A stretch of 64,000 nt of DNA from Adineta steineri (Eukaryota > Rotifera > Eurotatoria > Adinetida > Adinetidae). Location: positions 62,706 to 126,705 of the forward strand of contig CAJNOI010000050.1 of assembly GCA_905250115.1 (NCBI GenBank). The letters run 5' to 3'. Of this stretch, positions 1 through 11,855 are shown in pieces; position 1 is the first letter of the stretch, and each line of letters begins with the position of its first letter. Under the pieces are notes generated by a model, which had not been told where the DNA came from, made no database searches, and saw only the letters and a list, made by a program, of their open reading frames with translations. The position numbers and the translations under genes are program-made.

Positions 1-1080
1 AAAGCTAAATATGAAGGAACAGATGATCGAACATTAGCACCAACACCATTAACTGAAGAAGATTATAGTTTTTTTGGTGTTGATGTTCAAGAAAAATTAT
101 CTTCAATGAAATATACACGTGATCGAACATTATCTTGTCAACAATGTCCATTTGCTGCTAATTCAATGGCTGAATTACGACGACATTTAATTGTTCATTC
201 ATCTGAAAGTCCATATCATTGTTTTAATTGTAATTATAAATCAAAATGGAAATGTGATGTTAAAAAACATATGAAAATTTGTAATCATCATGGTCCTGTC
301 CTAGTTGGACGTAAAGCTATGGCTAAAGTTATGGAGGTAAATAAATCTTAATAAAAACAAATTTTCATATATGATTTAATCAATTCTTTTTTAGAGTCTT
401 GGTTTAGTTATTGGAAATAATCAAACAATATCACCGGATAAAGTTTTCGAACAAAAATCTATTGAAGATGAAGAAGAAGATGAAATAATTGTTGATGAAA
501 ATCAACAAGATGATCATCATAATCATCATCATCATGAAAAACAAAAACCAAATACTCGTACACAAAATCATAATTTACGTTGTAGACAATGTGATTATGA
601 CGCTGATGATTTATCTGATTTACTTATTCATCGTAAAAGTCATGCATTGATTAAAAATCAATTTGATTTTGATAAAAAATATAATAGTGATATTGAAAAT
701 GATGATAATAATCAATCAGAACAAATATATGATTATGGTATGAAAAAATCTATAAGAAAATAATCGATATTTTAATTCGAATTTCTATTTTTCTAGAATT
801 ACAATGGTTAGAAAATAATCCATTAATTAAACCATTTACAACAAGTAAAATTCATTGATTTTGTATAAATTTAATTATGAAAATTTTATTTTTTTTAGTT
901 CAAGAAAAAACTCGTTTGATTCTTTATCAATGTTCGAAATGTAATTATCAAATCAATAACAATCATCAACATTTTCTCAATCATATCGATCATCAACATC
1001 CGGATTTATTAGAAGTAAGATTTTTGTTATTTTTTAAAATAATTTATATAAATTTTTTTTTGTTTTAGGATCAAATGTAA
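1..1080 (+). CDS. C2H2 zinc-finger protein, 3' part (5' end outside window)
   Basis: Probable nucleic-acid-binding zinc-finger protein. The reading frame is open from base 1, so the gene starts upstream. Exons 1-336, 395-737, 797-844, 899-1014 and 1069-1080 (stop TAA) join in frame through short GT/AG introns. Four C2H2-type fingers are visible: CQQC..HLIVH and CFNC..HMKICNH in the first exon, CRQC..HRKSH in the second and CSKC..HIDHQH in the fourth. The second exon also carries an acidic stretch and a His-rich run. The last exon adds only three residues (Asp-Gln-Met). Paired fingers with CxxC and widely spaced partners are typical of animal transcription factors, but I cannot name an orthologue. 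Confidence 0.8.
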
Positions 1081-3103
1081 ACATATGTCAGATATATCCT
1101 TTTGCAAGGTCTTTCTTTTCCTATGAACATTCCATTCAGATAATACATTCTTGTACTATTAATCTTTGTTGGTTTTTTTGTCTTTTTTGTCTAGAAAACA
1201 TGCATGAATATATTGTCTTTTTTGTTTCGTTGCTTTACTTTATTCTATTCTATTTGTCATTGTTTGTTTTTGTGTTCTTTTGTTTTTTTTTTATTGAAAA
1301 TAAGCATAAGAAGAAGATTTATCGAAAGTTTGATTATTACAAAATGCAATTAATAGGACCAAAAAAAGATTCTGACGAATGATATGTATTTATAAGATTT
1401 TATAGAACTAATTTTGTAATTCATTGTACGAAAGGTAAAATGATTCATATACAAGATCGCCTATAAATAACACAGCGATAAGAAATTTAGATATCTGGAT
1501 TTCGGCGAAGTCAAATGGACTGATTTTTTTTATACAGATCATATTTAATTATTATAGTTGACTTTATCAAAGAAATTACTCATTCATCAATAAGGTGATA
1601 GACACAAACTTTCCTTTATGTACATCATATAGAAAGTTGATGTTGACTTCTTCTTCTTCTTGTCCTTCTCTCTTATGTAACCATTGAAAAACATCCACAA
1701 AATATTTTACACATATTTTTCGTATTTAGGAAACAAGTAAAGTTCTCTAATAATCGAAAAATCAACCCATTTGACTTAGTCGAAATGAAGATATCATATT
1801 ATATCAATTTCAAACATGTTGTTTTTTTGTTTATAACGACGAAATTTAGTTATAAAAAGAGATGGACTGGTTGCATTCTTTAGATTTTATATCTTCGTTT
1901 CACAAAAAATAGTCCTAAACTACGACATAAATTAAAAGTACCTTATGACATTTTCCTACGTAATCGGTCATCTTTTATTTCTGCATAGTCACTGTTTATC
2001 AATTTCATATCTTTTACTCTATTCTTTACATAACATGGACTATGAAAGTGCATATTCTAAATTGTCATGTGACAAATATTTAATAAAAGGCAAAGATCTT
2101 TCTTTTGTCAAAATAATTATATTTAATTTAATATTAAACAAAAGTTTTCTTTCTCGAATAATCATTTGGAAGTATATTGTTGAATGGAATTTCTTCTTCC
2201 TACATCATTTTTGTATGACTAAATTATTTATTTTTAAAATAGTTTCATTAAAATAAAAAATTTCTATTCATCTAAACAAAAGATTCATTTTGATAAATTT
2301 CATGAATAAGTAAATTACGTCAAAATACAGGAAATATTCTTTGCACTTTAATAAACAGAATGGGAGAAAAAAAAGTCCAGGATAACATGCGAGAAATCCA
2401 CGTGCTGTTATGAAGACCTTGACGCTCCAATTTAGGACAAAGATTTTATCTTCTCACTCGAGTACTATTGCGTAGTATAAAATTCTTCTTTCTGTTCTAT
2501 TCTTGTCATCATCATCTTATCATTCCTTACTTTAGATGTCCCATGACTAAATCTAACATAACTAAATTGCGTCGCAAAATAGTAAATGACCGCATATAAT
2601 TGAGCGCCGCATGCCTTATTCCTTCTTCTTTGGTTTTTGTGCTCGTTTCGTGTCTTTTAAACATAAAACAAGGACACAATTAAATTTTACAAGTAGAAAA
2701 TTCAATGTCAAAAGACAACAAACAGCGATACGTTGATTCATATAAACAATTATTGCACTTTATTAATTTTAATAAGGTAAGTGGTTTCCATATTATTCAT
2801 ATCTGATTAATAGTTTACATTTAACATATTTTCACGCACTTAATATGACACATAATTTATAAAGGAATTCAAAAAAACATTTTTCCTTTTTTCTCTCTCT
2901 TGTTTTAATCGACATAAATTTGTATATATATATATATATATTTACAAAATCTAAACATAGATACTTACAAAACTATTAATCGTGATTTAAACTAAAACCA
3001 AAAATCTACTTCCTTATTATTATTATCATTTTAGCACAAAGGACTCGATCGTTATCGTCAACTATTTTTAATATTAAATTTAAAAGAACAACAGTAATAC
3101 AAA
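1081..3103. other. AT-rich intergenic region
   Basis: No convincing gene is seen. Open frames at 1200-1382 and 1945-2256 are hydrophobic, AT-driven translations without splice or domain support. A short TA-dinucleotide run lies near 2925-2942. A 3' splice-like acceptor near 3034 precedes the next gene by about 70 nt. Confidence 0.6.
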
Positions 3104-3392
3104 ATGAATCGTAGCAAGATTACTCTTTATGTTGTCTTTGCTATACTTATTATACAAATGCAAATTTCTTTAGGTAAGTTTTTAAACATAAATCTTTTAT
3201 TTTATATTATAATATGGAATAAATCTAGGTAAACCAGTTAGCGGAGATGAACCTGGACTTAAAGAAATATTAAAAATAGCATTAAAACTTGGTGATTGTT
3301 CACGTCGTATTCATGTTCAAGAGCCAATACCATTACGTTTTCGACGTGCAAACAGCCGAGATCGATTCCCATGTACTATTAAAGGGCTTTAA
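3104..3392 (+). CDS. small secreted peptide or prohormone-like protein, 77 aa
   Basis: Two exons, 3104-3173 and 3229-3392, are joined by a 55-nt intron that splits a Gly codon. The N-terminus is a clear signal peptide with a hydrophobic core of about 15 residues (YVVFAILIIQMQISLG). The mature part is about 54 residues, basic, with two cysteines (GDCSRR and DRFPCTIKGL) that could form one disulfide loop, and dibasic sites CSRR and RFRR. The reading frame crosses the splice without a stop and ends in TAA. The layout (signal peptide, short mature chain, dibasic sites, one Cys pair) resembles a neuropeptide or peptide-hormone precursor, but I recognise no family. An antimicrobial or other secreted peptide is equally possible. 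It is too short for a simple ORF search and was found by splicing. Confidence 0.6.
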
Positions 3393-3959
3393 ACATTTAT
3401 TGTTTTTATGATTAATTCAAAAATCAGAAATCTATTTTTTATTTAAATGTTTACTATGATTTTTCTTATATTTTATTTGATTGATGTGATTTCTATATAT
3501 ATATATATTTTCTATGTTTTTCAATTGTGCATGAATAGTAAAATCAATATTTGAAATCGATTTTATTTTCAAATATCCATTAAAAAACATAAGAAAAATA
3601 AGATTAAATAAAAATAATGATTTATTATTTCATTTAAAAACCTATTCAATCTTTTTATTATTTCATTTTGCACTTGATCTCCATTAAATAAATGTATATT
3701 CGAACAAAGTCAAGGTTTTTTCCTAATCAAAAAAAGTACAGTGATATTCTATTGCAAAGCTTGTTATTTTGAAAGATGAGATCGAATGACATAGATATTA
3801 ACACAATATTATAGATATTTTCTTTTATACTTGACCTTAAAAGTACCGCCTTGATTGAAGGATTAGTAATAGTGCGTAGAAAGAAAGAACAATGGGTATA
3901 TAAATGAAAACTGTAAAAGCAATAGATACAGTTTACTAAAAGAAACAACGAATACAAGG

Positions 3960-5886
3960 ATGTATATTCGCTGTTTAATATTGTGTATTGCTTTTGTTCT
4001 TGCGACTGCGTCGAAAAAACGTTATGATGGGTAAGTTTTGAAAAATATTTAATAAAATCAATAAAATCAATTATTTTAGTAATATTCTCGTATCTGTAAC
4101 ACCATACGAAGAAAAACATTTTAAAGTTTTATCATTACTTGAAGATACTGATGAAGTAAGCAATTTTTATGAATTAAAATCAATAATTTCGATTATTGTT
4201 TAGATCAATATCTGGAATGATATTCGTCGCAATAGCTCCGTTCATGTTATGTTCAATAATGCAACTGCTCCATGGCTTATGGGACTCTTTTCATCATTAA
4301 GTATGAAACCAAGTATTATGCACAATGATGTACAAGCGTAAGATTTGTTTTTGAAATAAATGATATTCTATTAATTATTGTTTGTTTTATTAGATTAGTC
4401 GATCAAGAAGAAAACGAGATTCAATTAAGAGCACGATCTGGTGCACCACGTGGAATTCATGATGCTTTTCTTAATTATGATGAGGTAAAATATATTTTTT
4501 AGTAATAGTAAAACATGTTCTTTTCTTCTCAATGATAATAGGTTACTGCTTGGTTAAAAGAGTTGGTAGGACTTTATCCACAACTTTGCACACTCATCTC
4601 CATTGGTAAAACATATGAAAATCGAGATATTTGGCTTATTAAAGTAATATTCTTCGATAAAAAAAAGATTATTATATACATTTAGATTACATATTTAGTG
4701 TACTGGTAATAATGGAGCAACAAATAAAAAAAAAGCTTGTCTTGATTTTGGTATTCATGCTCGAGAATGGATTTCACCAGCAACAGGTGTTTATATAATC
4801 AATGAAGTATGAAATAAATGATTGATTTTTTTTCTTAATAATAATAATATTTTTCTATAGCTTGTATCAAAATATGCAGCGGGTGGTCTTTCTAAAGAAT
4901 TATTAGATACATGGGAATTCCATATTATTCCTATACTCAATCCTGATGGTTATGCTCATTCACATGCACGAGTTTGTAGAAGAATTTAAATCTATAAAAA
5001 GAAATCACAAAATTTAAAATATTTTAAAGGAACGTATGTGGCGTAAAAATCGAAAATTAGTATCTGGTACTTGCTATGGTGTTGATCTTAATCGTAATTT
5101 TGGTTATCAATGGAATACTGGTGGTAGTTCTGCAAGTGCATGTTCTGATACATTTCACGGTGGCTCACCAATGAGTGAAAATGAAGCTAAAGCACTTCAA
5201 AACTATATGACTGGTAAATCATGGAATACTTATTTAACATTTCATTCTTATGGACAGTATGTATACATATCCTATGTTTTTTTTTATTTATATCATTGTT
5301 TGTATTTTTGTTTAGATGGTGGTTTACCGTAAGTTGAAAAGATATCTTTGTTTCTATAATAAATTTTTTCTTTTAGAATTGGTAAGTAGATGAATAAAAA
5401 AGGTATGTAGTATAATAGATTATTTTCAGGGGATACACCACAGCTAATCCACCTCAATATGATGAGCTTGTAAGAATTTATTTGAATATAATAATATTTT
5501 ATTTAATGTGTTTTAATAGAAACAAAAAGCTAACATTGGTGCCAATGCTATTAAAGCTGTCCATGGACGTGCATACACAGTCGGTTCATCAGCACAAATA
5601 CTCTGTTAGTTTGTATAAATTTGTTATTTCAATTAATAATTTTGTTTAATAGATGTTGCCAGTGGTGGTAGTGAAGACTGGACAAGAGGTGCTTTAAATA
5701 TCTTATATTCATATTGTATCGAATTACCACCAACTGGTGGTACTGGATTCATTGCTCCTGTAAGCGAAATCTTGAAAACAGGTAATGCTATATTTATAAT
5801 AGAATATTTTAATTTATATTAATCTTATTTGTACAGGTCTTGAAACTTTTGCTGGTGTTGCAGCTTATCTTAAGGCTCTTCCTTAA
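3960..5886 (+). CDS. M14 zinc carboxypeptidase (A/B type) with signal and propeptide
   Basis: Secreted metallocarboxypeptidase that removes C-terminal residues. The signal peptide (MYIRCLILCIAFVLATA) is followed by an activation propeptide in exons 4080-4155 and 4204 onward. The catalytic domain shows the zinc motif GIHAREW (His and Glu ligands), substrate-binding LNPDGY and GVDLNRNFGYQW, the third zinc ligand in LTFHSYGQ, and the catalytic Glu in CIELPPTGG. The residue at the position that sets S1' specificity (GGSxDW) is Glu, where CPA has Ile and CPB has Asp, so a preference for Lys/Arg ends is inferred. The conserved QWWFTxWGYTT stretch is recovered only by using a 13-nt exon (5316-5328) and a 5-nt microexon (5377-5381). 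The last exon ends with TAA at 5884-5886. Most introns are short. The length is near the usual 400-430 aa of the family. Confidence 0.9.
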
Positions 5887-8143
5887 TCATGAACGTGAGA
5901 AGTATCGAAAATAAAAATAAATAATTGTTCTTTTTTAAAATGAATAAAAAAAAATAAATCATTTTTATTTTCTCAAAATTAAAAATAAATACCCCACTAT
6001 TGTTATTGATTTGATAATTATTCAATTATTGATAAATCAATCTATTAAAAACAAACTAATGATTGTGAATAGTCTATTTTTTTTGTATTATGTGTTATTA
6101 GTTATCATCAATTACTATTTTTATTGAACAATTCAGCCTACAGAATTCTTTGATCAGATTTTTGCAAATTCTTGAGTCATTTGTTCTGTGAGCTCTGTGA
6201 AAAAAACTCATATCGTATGAAGAGTCAATTTTCTTTAATGAACGTCGTAAAATAATAACTTCAGAACACATCTTAGAAAAAGTCAAAGTATGTACCTCGA
6301 TACATCTTCATTATTTCTTTTCAACAGTGAAAAATGCAGCTTTTTATCTCGTTCTTTTCACGATCTATTCGCAATCAAAGACTATCTGATAACTTATGGA
6401 TTAGTCTGCATATTGGACATTCTATTGAATATTCATTTCCTTTTCTTATCTATTAAACGAGATAATCAATTTTATTTATTTTATAAAGAAAAATTGCAAG
6501 TTTCTTTTATAATGATCAAAAGTATTGCCTTTGGAAGTTTTTTCTTCTAATTATTGATTTCACAGAAAAACGACGAATGGAATTAAATCTCGAAATCGAA
6601 AAATTCACGATATTAGTTCATCACTTCCCATTCAGCTGTTGTCGAAACCGTTGTTAAGTCAAGCATAAATTTTCTTTTGAGAAGTGTATGAATGCTGCAT
6701 CTATTTAGAAGAAAAACTAGCATCTATTGTTAGCTCTCTCAAAGGAAGTCCATAGTTGACTTAATGCTCGTTCCGACAACTAGTAGACTGGAAATAGTGG
6801 ACTAATATCATGAATTCTTCGATTTACTGATTTAATCCTATTTAATGTCTAACAGTGAAATTATTTCAAAACAACAATCGAACATCTAGCTAATTTGAAA
6901 AATTAAATTCATTAAAAAAAGAAACTGTCAAAGACAATACTTTTCAGCAATATGAAAGATACTTGTTATTTGTCTCCAGAAAATAAACGAAAGTTTGAAG
7001 TGAGCATGCCTTTTAAGATATCCTATAATTTCCGCTAGATCTCATAGCGAGCACTTTAAATGTTCAGATAAAAGTTTAACGTGTTTTACTTAATGTCAAA
7101 AACAACTGACAGTTATGAACTATAAGTTCTCCCATTTTCTTTTGTATGAAGATTAATTGATCTTAAGAAGAAAAAAAGAAACTGCTTGGGTACACTTTTC
7201 CGTCATTTTTTTTTCACAATTTTTATAAGTTTCTCGACATTTGCCTTTCTTATTTAAATATTAAACAAATATTGCAAAACTTCTAATTCGACATTGTTTA
7301 GTTCATAAAAATCAGGTAAAATAAGATCATACACACATTTATACTGATAGATTTTCTTTTAAAGTGCTCGGATGTAAGAATTGTATGACAGGCACATCAA
7401 TTCACGTTTTGCGGGTTAATGCAGTTGTTCGTAATATTTTGTATTATGTCATATATGTTTTCGATTCCTTATATTTTCGCCTTAACTGAAAGCTATAAAA
7501 ATATTTTATAGACAAAAGTATGACTCTAAAGTATTTTAAGCCATAATAATTTCAGTCTAAGATAGTTATATAAAGGTCATGTTTTATGTAATATGCTCAT
7601 AGGAGCACTATTTTCACTTGAAAATATTGCGCATATTTTATAATTTCTATTTATATAATAAAGATTATTCTTTCTTTTACTTTCTCAGTCGTGTAGACAT
7701 AATAATCTCTCTGATTCATTCTATTTCTGTTGTCAGCAACAGACACATTATATAAAAGAAATGTCATGGATTGAGGAACCAATAATATTAGTGGATTTTT
7801 AACATAATTAACATTATAAAAACATTTCTTTTTGCTTATATTCATGTTCTCTAAAAGAACTCATCTTGCAGTAACTTCTTCTGATACTTAAACACAATGT
7901 ATAATTATAAATAAGTTTCGTCGTTAATATTCTTTAAAACTGTGAGTCTCATTTTTTATTAATGGAAAAATCTGAAGCTTTGTTCGTATAAAATCTTAGC
8001 CATTGAAATATTTACAATATCGGATAAATATCAAGATTAGTATTTGTTCGTTCGATAGTTTCTATAGAACAACTAAAAATACTATTTATTTCGCTAATTA
8101 AAATATATCTCATAAATTCAATTTTATAGAAATTATTTATCCA
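5887..8143. other. AT-rich intergenic region
   Basis: No gene is supported. The first 100 bases hold A-rich poly(A)-signal-like sequence for the carboxypeptidase. Open frames at 6098-6286, 6290-6550 and 7651-7845 are short, AT-driven and lack domain or splice support. The end of the region holds a 3' acceptor (AG at 8128-8129) 14 nt before the next start codon. Confidence 0.6.
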
Positions 8144-9061
8144 ATGAATACAGCATTAATTCTTAGTGGTATTGGCGTCTGTCTTTATTCCATAACTCTC
8201 GCTATCTGTATAACAATGCTTATATTGATTTGCATTCGTATTCGTGCATTAAAATCAAATGTATCAATTCTATTGACATGTAATACTTATTTTAACTCCT
8301 TATTAGTTAGTTCGATAATGCTCTTAATGTATTCATATACTTTACGTGGAAATCTTGATTCACGTCTATCATTCGGAGGTCAATGGTGTGAAATACGAAC
8401 TTATCTTACTCATGTTTGTTTTTGTTCTTTGTATTATTCATTTGTTCTTCAAGCAATATTTCGATTATTTCGAATTATTTTTTATAAATATAAAATTTTA
8501 CAATCATTTGGTGTGTTTTTAATTGCTATTATGATCCAATGGATTTTATCATTTCTTTGTATTCTTCCAAATTTATTATTAAATGATTTTCAATATTTAC
8601 CAACGGAATATAATTGTTGGATTGCTTTTGAAAATATTCGTGGACTTATTTTAGTTTTAATAACTATTTTTAATAATCCTCTATCAATTATATTTACAAT
8701 ATATACTCAAATTATTCGATATACGCGTCGTCCAACTCAAATTCAACAACGACGAAAAAATTCAAATAAAAGAGATTTGATTATTTTAAAACGTATCGTT
8801 ATTCTTGTTTTTATTGTTGTTGGTATTGGTCTACCGACAGCTGGAATTGTATTAACATACATGATTACGAAATATGTAGTACCATTTGCTTATCATATTC
8901 AAGGTTTGAGTATATCACTTGGAGTATTAGTTGAATCGATTTCATTAATATTTATTACACCACAAATACAAGATATATTCCGATGGAATCAAGCACGAGT
9001 TTATCCTGTTGAAACGAGAGTTGCAACAGTTGCTCAACAAAACAAACAGGACAAAAAATAA
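8144..9061 (+). CDS. intronless divergent rhodopsin-like GPCR, 305 aa
   Basis: Seven hydrophobic segments fill the 305 residues: TM1 ends near CIRIRALK, and TM3 starts after the WCEIRTYL cysteine. The second extracellular loop has the partner Cys (NCWIAFENIRG). TM6 follows a basic third intracellular loop (RRKNSNKRDLIILKR). The DRY position at the end of TM3 reads RLFRI, and TM7 has no NPxxY, ending instead in ITPQIQDIF. Receptors of this form are an expanded orphan class in bdelloids, probably chemosensory or peptide receptors; ligand unknown. There are no introns, unlike the neighbouring genes. A splice acceptor 14 nt before the ATG suggests a trans-spliced or spliced leader. A decayed relative lies downstream at 9830-10235. 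Confidence 0.8.
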   Translation: MNTALILSGIGVCLYSITLAICITMLILICIRIRALKSNVSILLTCNTYFNSLLVSSIMLLMYSYTLRGNLDSRLSFGGQWCEIRTYLTHVCFCSLYYSFVLQAIFRLFRIIFYKYKILQSFGVFLIAIMIQWILSFLCILPNLLLNDFQYLPTEYNCWIAFENIRGLILVLITIFNNPLSIIFTIYTQIIRYTRRPTQIQQRRKNSNKRDLIILKRIVILVFIVVGIGLPTAGIVLTYMITKYVVPFAYHIQGLSISLGVLVESISLIFITPQIQDIFRWNQARVYPVETRVATVAQQNKQDKK

Positions 9062-9829
9062 TTAAGAAGATCGCTATTATGAGATTAATGGATACATATT
9101 TGGTTATTTACGAATATACGAACTTTATTTATTGGAGAAGGAAATATAAGAATTCGATCCGTTCCGCTGAATATTGAGAAACGATTGTCACTATATAGAT
9201 TGAATACAATTAGTAATAGTGAATTTTTAACAATTATGCTTATTCAGATGATACTGGTATGAAAATTTGGGTGAACCAAAAATATGAATTACTTTTCTTT
9301 TGATTTTATTTGTATAATTATCTTAATATTTATTAAGAAAGGAAAAAAAAGTTGTTTTTAGTGTTAAATAAAAAGATCACAACTATGTGTATATGTTCAT
9401 GTCAGTTATTTTTGGGATTTTATATACTTGTTGCAATAAGTACTCTTCTTTTTTCATGAAACTATAATAATTTGAGACACTAATGAACAATGAAAGTATT
9501 TAATAAATAGAAAACTATAAAATACTGATGATGTAAAAGATAAAGATCGAACTATATTATTCGTATTGTACTATTTTATATTTAATATGAATAATAATCC
9601 GAGCAGAATTTTCATTTATAAACTTCAAAGCTTGGAATTTAATGTTTCAAACATGATGAATGATGCATTTGGCATCTAAAACAGATGAAGTGTCATTAAA
9701 GTCTAGTTGAAAGTATAATTAAACATGATATGTTGCTCTTGTGTTTTTAAAAGATAGATTTTTCTTTGTAACACTCCCACTAGAAAAAAATGTAAAATAA
9801 GTGAACTATGACTATGCTATTTGAGTATA
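9062..9829. other. intergenic, 3' flank of the GPCR gene
   Basis: AT-rich sequence without a supported gene. It may contain the unrecognisably decayed 5' half of the GPCR copy that follows. Confidence 0.4.
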
Positions 9830-10235
9830 CCAGTGATTCTAGGTTGCATCTACTATTTTCTACCACCATGTTTGTAATGTATACGAACAATCATTGGGTG
9901 TTTTCTTAGTTGCAATTATTATTATATGCTTTCGATATTTATCATTAGGATATAATTGTTCGATTGCTTTTGAAAGTATTCGTGGACTTTTGATATCTAT
10001 CCTTTTATCAATATGTAGGTTGATCAAATAATATTTCACAACAAAGTCGAGAAAATTTGAATGAACGAGACTTGATAGTCGTTATTACATTTGGGTTTCC
10101 TACAGTTCTAGTTATTTTTATATATGTATATATGAATTATGTAATAACATTAGTTTATAATATCTAAGGTGTAAGTCTACCAACTATGGTTATTCATTGA
10201 CGATAGAATCTACAAGGTATTTCACAGTATTAGAT
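9830..10235 (+). pseudogene. decayed fragment of a divergent GPCR gene
   Basis: This stretch resembles the intact receptor at 8144-9061 in the same order. Near 9888 it matches the sequence around 8501. Near 9948-9990 it encodes a version of the second extracellular loop (the intact gene reads NCWIAFENIRG), with a Cys still in place. Near 10040-10075 it matches the basic third loop (8740-8780), and near 10140-10235 the TM6-TM7 end. Frameshifts, internal deletions and stop codons break the frame. It is an old tandem duplicate that has lost function. Boundaries are approximate because the 5' part is too diverged to place. Confidence 0.65.
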
Positions 10236-11855
10236 GAAAAAAAACAATTTGTATGAAACACACTGTTTTGACTGAATTGAATCGTTTGTAAAAAGTTCTT
10301 TTTTTTTCGTAATAAAATATACAATCAATGCTTCGGCTAATAAGAGCATGAATGCCTTTGATTCTATAAAGAGTTTGTTAACTTTCTTAAATATCTAAGC
10401 TAAACTTCTCATTTGTAAAGACACACAAAATATCTCACGTTAAGACATTTTCGTACTTTTACCAAAATTGATTAGTTTCATCAATTACACATTATTGTGA
10501 TATATTACATAACAAATGTGAAGTAAATAATTGTAAAAAAAAGTCACTCACATCAAGGTAAGATACATTAGTCGTACGTAAATGTTCTTACTAATAGAAC
10601 AGATTAATCTTTGTCGAATGCAGTACTTCTGAATAAGATCACGCTTAATATAGTTTATATCTGAAAGGTCTACTACCTAATGATGCAATATTTTCTCTAT
10701 ATATTTCTTATGAATTATGTATGTTCACCATAGAAAAATGTACGAATTTATTTTTTATTAAAATTCTATGGAAATGAGCAAACAAATAATCTTTTTCCGC
10801 ATTATTTTTTAGTTTGCTAATATAATATATGTGTCATATTGATTATATCAATATAAAATATTCATAAATTCTCATTAGAGGAAACTATGATTCATATATT
10901 TCCTCATCATCATACTTTTCAAATCTCTTGGGCAAATTTCTAAAAGCTATAATATAATATGCAATGTCATGACTAAGATAATCCAGTCAACAGATAAACA
11001 TCATAGAATGTTCTATAATATTAAACTGATGTAAACTATCGAAATATATGTTCAATTGAGAGCTTAAATTAAATTTCTATGGAATATTTTCATTTTTTTA
11101 TTCATTGTCTTACAATTATACACTATTTATCTATTTTTATATGGAAAATGAATGATTCAACTGCAATAGAGATGTGCACAAAAGCGAGAATAACGAAGTC
11201 TTAAAAGATTTTTTCGTCATTCTTCAGATCTTTCTTTTTTTGTATCAAATAAATAGTAATTCACGCATAATCAGAATGAAAGATCATTGTCTTTTTTCTC
11301 TTCTCTTTCTTTTTTGTGTGTCTCTCTCTCTCTTTTGTCTTCTAACAAAACGCATGGATTATTCGATATATAACAAGAAAAAAGAACAAAAACTAAGATC
11401 TGCATTCCCATTGAACCAAACAACCGTGCACAGCGTTCAAGAAAAAGAATGATAAGCGGATCTATGATTTTTTTTTGTCTAGAATTTTTGTTGTTTTTGT
11501 TGTTGTTTTCGATGAGTATCATCGTTTTCTCTCTATGTTACTCTATACTTTCACATCGTCTTTTTCTACCCTGTCAAGCAAACTCTTCGACAAGTAATGA
11601 ATGAGAAGCGAGGGGTCTATGATGATGATAATGATGATGATGATGACGAAATGTATCCAAATGAAAAACAACTAAAAAATAGAAGAGAAGAGTAGAGAAA
11701 GAGAGAAGGAGAGGGAGAAAAGAGACGAGAGAAGAAAAAAAGAAGTAGCAAAAAAACCTAAAAAATTAGATTCTTTCTTATTTATATAATAAGATAGAAT
11801 AGACAAATAGATACATAACGAATGAATATTAGTAGATAATTTTTATAAAATAATA
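10236..11855. other. AT-rich intergenic region with purine tract upstream of GPCR
   Basis: No gene is supported. Overlapping short frames on both strands at 11174-11522 are low-complexity. A long purine-rich (GA) tract lies at about 11685-11755, about 100 nt before the next start codon, with a pyrimidine-rich stretch at 11280-11340. These may be core promoter or 5' UTR sequence of the downstream receptor gene. Confidence 0.45.

Noticed and set aside
3727..4119. 130-aa open frame on the minus strand
   Set aside because: It lies across the first exons and promoter of the carboxypeptidase, is rich in Phe/Tyr/Ser from AT-rich DNA, and shows no domain.
9766..9790. GTAACACTC-like motif downstream of the GPCR as another copy of the intron repeat
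   Set aside because: Only the 9-nt left motif is found, with no right-end motif nearby; chance is likely.
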